DNA from: Pseudomonadota bacterium
GTDB taxonomy: Bacteria; Verrucomicrobiota; Verrucomicrobiia; Chthoniobacterales; UBA6821
Assembly: GCA_009928265.1 (NCBI GenBank)
Contig: RFPR01000084.1
Location: 1-8,778, forward strand
Length of the DNA stretch: 8,778 nucleotides
Direction of reading: 5' to 3'
The notes under the pieces are model-generated. The model saw nothing but the letters and a program-made list of their open reading frames with translations, ran no database searches and was not told the origin of the DNA. The position numbers and the translations under genes were made by a program. Below are positions 5,230-8,778 of this stretch, piece by piece (the stretch's first letter is position 1; every line of letters starts with the position of its first letter).

Positions 5230-7913
5230 TGAGCTCCCCCTCAAGAGAACCGACTGCTGAGGAAATCCGTCTAGGTGAGAATGCTCGCCGAGAGCGGTTC
5301 TGGAAACTTTGGGGGACCTATCTCTCCGAGCGCCAGTGGGGAACCGTACGTGAGGATTACTCCGAGGACGGCGATGTCTGGAAGTCGTTCACCTTTGACC
5401 AGGCGCGCAGTCGGGCCTACCGATGGGGTGAGGATGGTCTGCTCGGCCTCAGTGACAGATTTGGGAGACTCTGCTTCGGACTCGCTCTCTGGAACGGCAA
5501 GGACCCGGTTCTCAAAGAGCGACTTTTCGGTCTCACCGGACCTCAAGGTAACCACGGGGAAGATGTCAAGGAGCTCTACTACTACCTCGATGCCACGCCC
5601 ACCCACTCCTATGCCAAGGGACTCTATAAGTACCCGCAGGCGGAGTTTCCCTACGCGAAACTTGTCTCGGAAAATGCCGGTCGTAGCCGCGATTTGCCGG
5701 AGTATGAGCTTCTCGATACGGGAGTCTTTGATCAGAACCGCTACTTTGATGTCCAGGTCGAGTATGCCAAGGAGTCGATTAAGGATATCCTGATCCGTAT
5801 CACCGTCACCAACCGCGGTCCCGAGGTGGCTTCTCTCGTCCTCCTTCCAACCCTCTGGTACCGTAACACCTGGGCTTGGGGGCAGATCAGTGAGGAATGC
5901 CTAGAGGAGCCGGAAATCTCGATTTCCGCACCGGGCGTGCTCTCGGCCCGCCATTCGGCGATGGGCGAGTATCTCCTCGCATGCGGAAACTCCCCTGACG
6001 GGACAGCACCTGAGTTTCTCTTCACCCACAACGAGACCAACTGCGAGCGCCTCTACGGATCAGCCTCGAGGAAGAAATACACCAAGGACGCTTTTCATGA
6101 CGCGGTGATCCACAACAAGGCCGACGCCGTGAATCCGGGCATGACCGGAACCAAGGCCGCCGCGCGCTACGATCTCTCCATTCCTTCGGGAGCTAGCGTG
6201 GAGATCCGCCTCCGTCTTGCAGAGAAAGGAGAGTGGCGCGATCCCTCGGTCGATCCCCTCGGCGAGAACCATACGGAGGTTTTTGCCCTGCGCCTTGATG
6301 AAGCTGAGGAATTCCACGCCGCAACCATCAACCCATCACTCGATCCACAGCAGCAGCTTGTTGCCCGGCAGGCGTATGCGGGACTGCTCTGGAGCAAACA
6401 GTTCTACAACCTCGTTCAGACCGAATGGGCACGGGGTGATGAGACGGAACCCGCTCCTCCAGCCGGTCATGCTGCTCGCAATGCGGACTGGGTCCACCTT
6501 TTCAACCGAGACATCCTTTCGATGCCTGATACGTGGGAGTACCCCTACTACTGCTCCTGGGACCTTGCCTTCCACACAGCGGCGCTTTCACGGGTTGATC
6601 CTGAGTTCTGCAAGGAACAGCTCATCCTGCTTCTTCGTGAGTGGTACACGCACAACAACGGGCAAATGCCTGCTTACGAGTGGAACTTCTCGGACGTGAA
6701 CCCTCCGGTACACGCCTGGGCCGCTCTCAGGCTTTACCGTCAGCAAAGGGAACTGGGTCATGATGATCCGGCATTCCTGGAGCGTATTTTTCAGAAACTC
6801 CTGCTCAATTTTAACTGGTGGGTGAATCGCAAGGACAGCGATGGAAACAACCTCTTTGAGGGAGGTTTTCTTGGTTTTGACAATATCTCTGTCTTTGACC
6901 GATCCAAGCCACTCCCCACAGGCGGCCGCCTGAAGCAGGCGGACGGCTCCTCTTGGATGGCCTTCTACTGCATGTGCATGTTGCAGATCGCCCTGACACT
7001 CTCGGAAAAGAACCCGGTCTACGAGGACATGGGTACGAAGTTCATCACCCACTTCACCCGCATCGTCGGGGCCATGAATGACTTCTGTGGCACCGGTCTC
7101 TGGAACGAGGATGATGGATTCTATTATGACCTTCTGGAACTCCCCAACGGCGAGCATGTTCCGATCAAGGTCCGCTCGATCGAGGGATTCATGCCGCTCG
7201 TCGCCACGAGCTATGTCACCGGACTCCAGCGGCGGAAGAGTCCGGGTTTCGAGACTCGCCTCCGTTGGGCGCTGATGAACCGTCCCAAACTCGCAGGTCA
7301 TCTTTTGGACGTGAACGGAGACATCATGGATATCGACAGGGACATCCTGCTGACTGTCACGCCGAAGGATCGTCTGGAAAAAATGCTCCGCTATCTTTTC
7401 GACGAGTCGGAGTTCCTTTCGCCACACGGCATTCGATCAGTCTCCAAGTACCACGAGAAGCACCCCTACATCTACACGGTCAACGGGACGCCTTATTCGG
7501 TAAACTACGAGCCGGGTGAGGGAAGAACTGGAATGTTCGGGGGGAATTCCAACTGGCGCGGCCCGGTCTGGCTTCCGATCAACTACATGATCATCCAGGC
7601 CCTCAAGACCTACGACCACTTCTATGGTGAATCCCTTAAGGTGGAGTTCCCAACGGGATCCGGAAACTTGGTCACTCTTGCCGAGGCAGCCCGCCTCCTG
7701 TCACTCCGTGTCGCTTCGCTCTTTTTGCCCGATGCACAGGGGAATCGTCCGGCTCATGGTGGTGAGGAGCGCTACGCCTCCGATCCCGCCTGGAAGGATC
7801 TCGTTCTCTTTTACGAATACTTTCACGGCGACACCGGTCGCGGATGCGGGGCCAGTCACCAGACCGGATGGACGGCACTCGTGGCAGAATTGCTGGCCAA
7901 GGAAGTTGGTTAG
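5229..7913 (+). CDS. Long GH63-type glucosidase (MGH1-like glycoside hydrolase), substrate unknown
   Basis: This 894-residue protein matches the large bacterial proteins annotated simply as glucosidase and related to family GH63, whose members hydrolyse alpha-glucosidic bonds with inversion. The N-terminal beta-sandwich region (about 1-340) has the hallmark SERQWGTVREDYS (33-45), RAYRWGEDGL, LKERLFGLTGPQGNHGEDVK and TPTHSYAK. The (alpha/alpha)6 barrel follows, with YYCSWDLAFH around W444-D445, the likely general acid; NWRGPVW (775-781); and YEYFHGDTGRG, where E863 is a candidate general base. These catalytic roles are inferred by analogy with GH63. No signal peptide is visible, so the substrate should be cytoplasmic, for example a storage glycan fragment or a glycosylated compatible solute such as a glucosylglycerate. 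The sequence does not decide which. The ATG overlaps the cinA stop by one base (TAATG), pointing to re-initiation. The gene ends tail to tail with the flavoprotein gene. Confidence 0.9.
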   Translation: MSSPSREPTAEEIRLGENARRERFWKLWGTYLSERQWGTVREDYSEDGDVWKSFTFDQARSRAYRWGEDGLLGLSDRFGRLCFGLALWNGKDPVLKERLFGLTGPQGNHGEDVKELYYYLDATPTHSYAKGLYKYPQAEFPYAKLVSENAGRSRDLPEYELLDTGVFDQNRYFDVQVEYAKESIKDILIRITVTNRGPEVASLVLLPTLWYRNTWAWGQISEECLEEPEISISAPGVLSARHSAMGEYLLACGNSPDGTAPEFLFTHNETNCERLYGSASRKKYTKDAFHDAVIHNKADAVNPGMTGTKAAARYDLSIPSGASVEIRLRLAEKGEWRDPSVDPLGENHTEVFALRLDEAEEFHAATINPSLDPQQQLVARQAYAGLLWSKQFYNLVQTEWARGDETEPAPPAGHAARNADWVHLFNRDILSMPDTWEYPYYCSWDLAFHTAALSRVDPEFCKEQLILLLREWYTHNNGQMPAYEWNFSDVNPPVHAWAALRLYRQQRELGHDDPAFLERIFQKLLLNFNWWVNRKDSDGNNLFEGGFLGFDNISVFDRSKPLPTGGRLKQADGSSWMAFYCMCMLQIALTLSEKNPVYEDMGTKFITHFTRIVGAMNDFCGTGLWNEDDGFYYDLLELPNGEHVPIKVRSIEGFMPLVATSYVTGLQRRKSPGFETRLRWALMNRPKLAGHLLDVNGDIMDIDRDILLTVTPKDRLEKMLRYLFDESEFLSPHGIRSVSKYHEKHPYIYTVNGTPYSVNYEPGEGRTGMFGGNSNWRGPVWLPINYMIIQALKTYDHFYGESLKVEFPTGSGNLVTLAEAARLLSLRVASLFLPDAQGNRPAHGGEERYASDPAWKDLVLFYEYFHGDTGRGCGASHQTGWTALVAELLAKEVG
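7910..7913. other. Shared convergent stop site (TTAG)
   Basis: The four bases TTAG contain TAG at 7911-7913, which ends the glucosidase on the + strand. Read on the other strand they contain TAA at 7912-7910, which ends the flavoprotein. The two coding regions therefore overlap by 4 bases and leave no room for a terminator between them, so transcripts must end inside the opposing gene or overlap as antisense. Confidence 0.9.
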
Positions 7914-8778
7914 TCTCTTGCCCTGCGGCTCAAGTAACCAATTACTCCCTTTGCTGCTCGGGTACCTGTGGCAAAGCAGCCCTGAAGGAGATAACCGCCC
8001 GTCGGGGCCTCCCAGTCGAGCATTTCACCGGCGAGAAAGAGTCCTGGTAGCCTCCTGACCATCAACTGGTCGTCCAGTTCAGTGAAGGAAACGCCTCCTG
8101 CTGAGGAGATAGCCTCGGCGATCGGTCTGGGGCCTGTGAGGCGGATACGCAGGGCCTTGGCTTCCTGGGATAGCAGGAGAGGGGACTGAAGTGCATCGGG
8201 TGACGCATAAGCCCTCAGTAGAGAAGTTGCAGCCGCACTCAGTCGCCATGCTCGAATAGCTGCGGAGAGAAAGTTATTAGAAACGGAATCATCGATTTTT
8301 GAAGCTAATTCCCGATCGGAAAACGTCGGTTTAAGATCGAGAAAAAGCTCCGGTTCTTGCATGGTTCTGAGCACGGATCCGAGTTGATAGAGGGCTCCTC
8401 CCTCAAGTCCACTCTTGGTGATCAAGAGTTCACCCTGAATCGAGACGCCGCCTGCCTTCACGGTCAGATTCTTGAGAGGATGCCCTTCCGCAGTAGCGAG
8501 AATGTCCGGTTTCCAGTTAACTTCCCACCCGCAATTTGCTGGGGAGAGGGGATGGATGACAATTCCCTGTTTTTGAAGAAGGGGAATCCACGAGGCATCT
8601 GATCCTGTCTCTGGCCAAGAGGCTCCACCCACAGCAAGAATTACAGCATGATGGAGAGCTGTTTTCCTTCCCTCTTGTGTAAGGAAAGATAGACAGAATC
8701 GGTCATCATGGGGATCAACACCTATCAATTTGTGGCGGGTCTTGAAAAGGGTTCCTTGATCTTTGAGGCGTCTGATCC
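7910..8778 (-). CDS. HI0933/BaiN-related FAD-dependent oxidoreductase (PP_4765-type flavoprotein), N-terminus missing
   Basis: This is the C-terminal 288 or so residues of a flavoprotein of the HI0933-like family, closest by motif to the uncharacterised PP_4765 subgroup. Reading leftward from the window edge, the frame passes RRLKDQGTLFKTRHK, ILAVGGASWPETGSD, PANCGW, GELLITKSGLEGGALYQLG, GPRPIAEAISSAGGVSF and, near the end, GLFLAGEMLDWEAPTGGYLLQG. The last motif and the GGASWP motif are the FAD-contacting hallmarks of the family. The Rossmann GxGxxG motif expected at the N-terminus lies beyond base 8778. The codon at 8728 is TTG, and the frame continues open through it to the edge, so it is not the true start. 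Relatives include enzymes acting on bile acids, but the substrate here is unknown. The middle of the gene has lower GC than its neighbours (24 of 60 bases at 8281-8340), where the protein is also least conserved. Confidence 0.88.
   Translation of the reverse strand, partial: IRRLKDQGTLFKTRHKLIGVDPHDDRFCLSFLTQEGRKTALHHAVILAVGGASWPETGSDASWIPLLQKQGIVIHPLSPANCGWEVNWKPDILATAEGHPLKNLTVKAGGVSIQGELLITKSGLEGGALYQLGSVLRTMQEPELFLDLKPTFSDRELASKIDDSVSNNFLSAAIRAWRLSAAATSLLRAYASPDALQSPLLLSQEAKALRIRLTGPRPIAEAISSAGGVSFTELDDQLMVRRLPGLFLAGEMLDWEAPTGGYLLQGCFATGTRAAKGVIGYLSRRARD

Larger units (their letters stand above)
629..7913 (+). other. Probable co-directional operon of seven genes
   Basis: The seven + strand genes from the NamZ-like gene to the glucosidase follow one another with gaps of 29, 21 and 60 bases and overlaps of 14, 4 and 1 bases. 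No hairpin followed by a T run, as expected of an intrinsic terminator, is visible in any gap. Co-transcription is therefore plausible. The 60-base gap before the SirB1-like gene and the 29-base gap before nadD could still hold internal promoters. The content is mixed (wall recycling, NAD synthesis, ribosome silencing, glycan hydrolysis), so the unit would be a housekeeping cluster, not a single pathway. Confidence 0.5.

Noticed and set aside
6588..7427. Long antisense open frame of 279 codons opposite the glucosidase gene
   Set aside because: It lies entirely within a strongly conserved GH63-type gene, has no recognisable motif and reads as a by-product of high-GC codon usage.
8726..8728. 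TTG as a start of the flavoprotein
   Set aside because: The frame stays open upstream to the window edge with family-like residues (RRLKDQGTLFKTRHK), and the FAD-binding N-terminus would be missing if the gene began here.

Overview
The window is a compact, gene-dense piece of a bacterial chromosome of moderately high GC content. Hand counts in 120-base samples range from about 53 to 66 percent in most genes. Every stretch is coding apart from short spacers of at most 60 bases. Nine protein genes are visible: seven complete genes on the + strand and one partial gene on the - strand at each edge. I see no RNA gene, insertion sequence, CRISPR array, phage gene or integration scar. The gene content (a DUF1343/NamZ-type protein, a CPXCG cysteine-rich protein, a SirB1-type protein, a long GH63-type glucosidase and a PP_4765-type flavoprotein), with mostly SD-poor starts, suggests a Gram-negative bacterium, possibly of the Verrucomicrobiota/PVC group. 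That placement is an impression from gene content, not a phylogenetic result.

Layout: the left edge (1-578, - strand) holds the N-terminal half of a NagZ-like beta-N-acetylhexosaminidase. A 50-base spacer separates it from a divergent gene (629-1813, +) for a secreted DUF1343/NamZ-like protein (GH171). NagZ and NamZ are established partners in peptidoglycan recycling, so this pair is the clearest functional module. Next come nadD (1843-2487), rsfS (2474-2908), a 62-residue CPXCG zinc-ribbon-like protein (2930-3118), a SirB1/transglutaminase-like protein (3179-4000), cinA (3997-5229) and a GH63-type glucosidase (5229-7913). The seven + strand genes are separated by 29, 21 and 60 bases or overlap by 14, 4 and 1 bases, so they could form one operon. 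The right edge (7910-8778, -) holds most of an HI0933/BaiN-related flavoprotein, whose stop codon overlaps that of the glucosidase gene.

How the genes fit together: NagZ and NamZ would turn over wall-derived GlcNAc-MurNAc chains. NadD and CinA meet at nicotinate mononucleotide: the CinA C-terminal domain family makes it from NMN, and NadD adenylylates it. nadD-rsfS is a widely conserved neighbour pair that joins NAD synthesis to ribosome silencing. The small cysteine-rich protein, the SirB1-like protein, the glucosidase and the flavoprotein are recognisable families, but their substrates or roles are not fixed by the sequence. I found no convincing undescribed multi-gene system. The best leads are the altered motif in the NamZ-like protein, the glucosidase of unknown substrate in a housekeeping cluster, and the conserved but uncharacterised small proteins.
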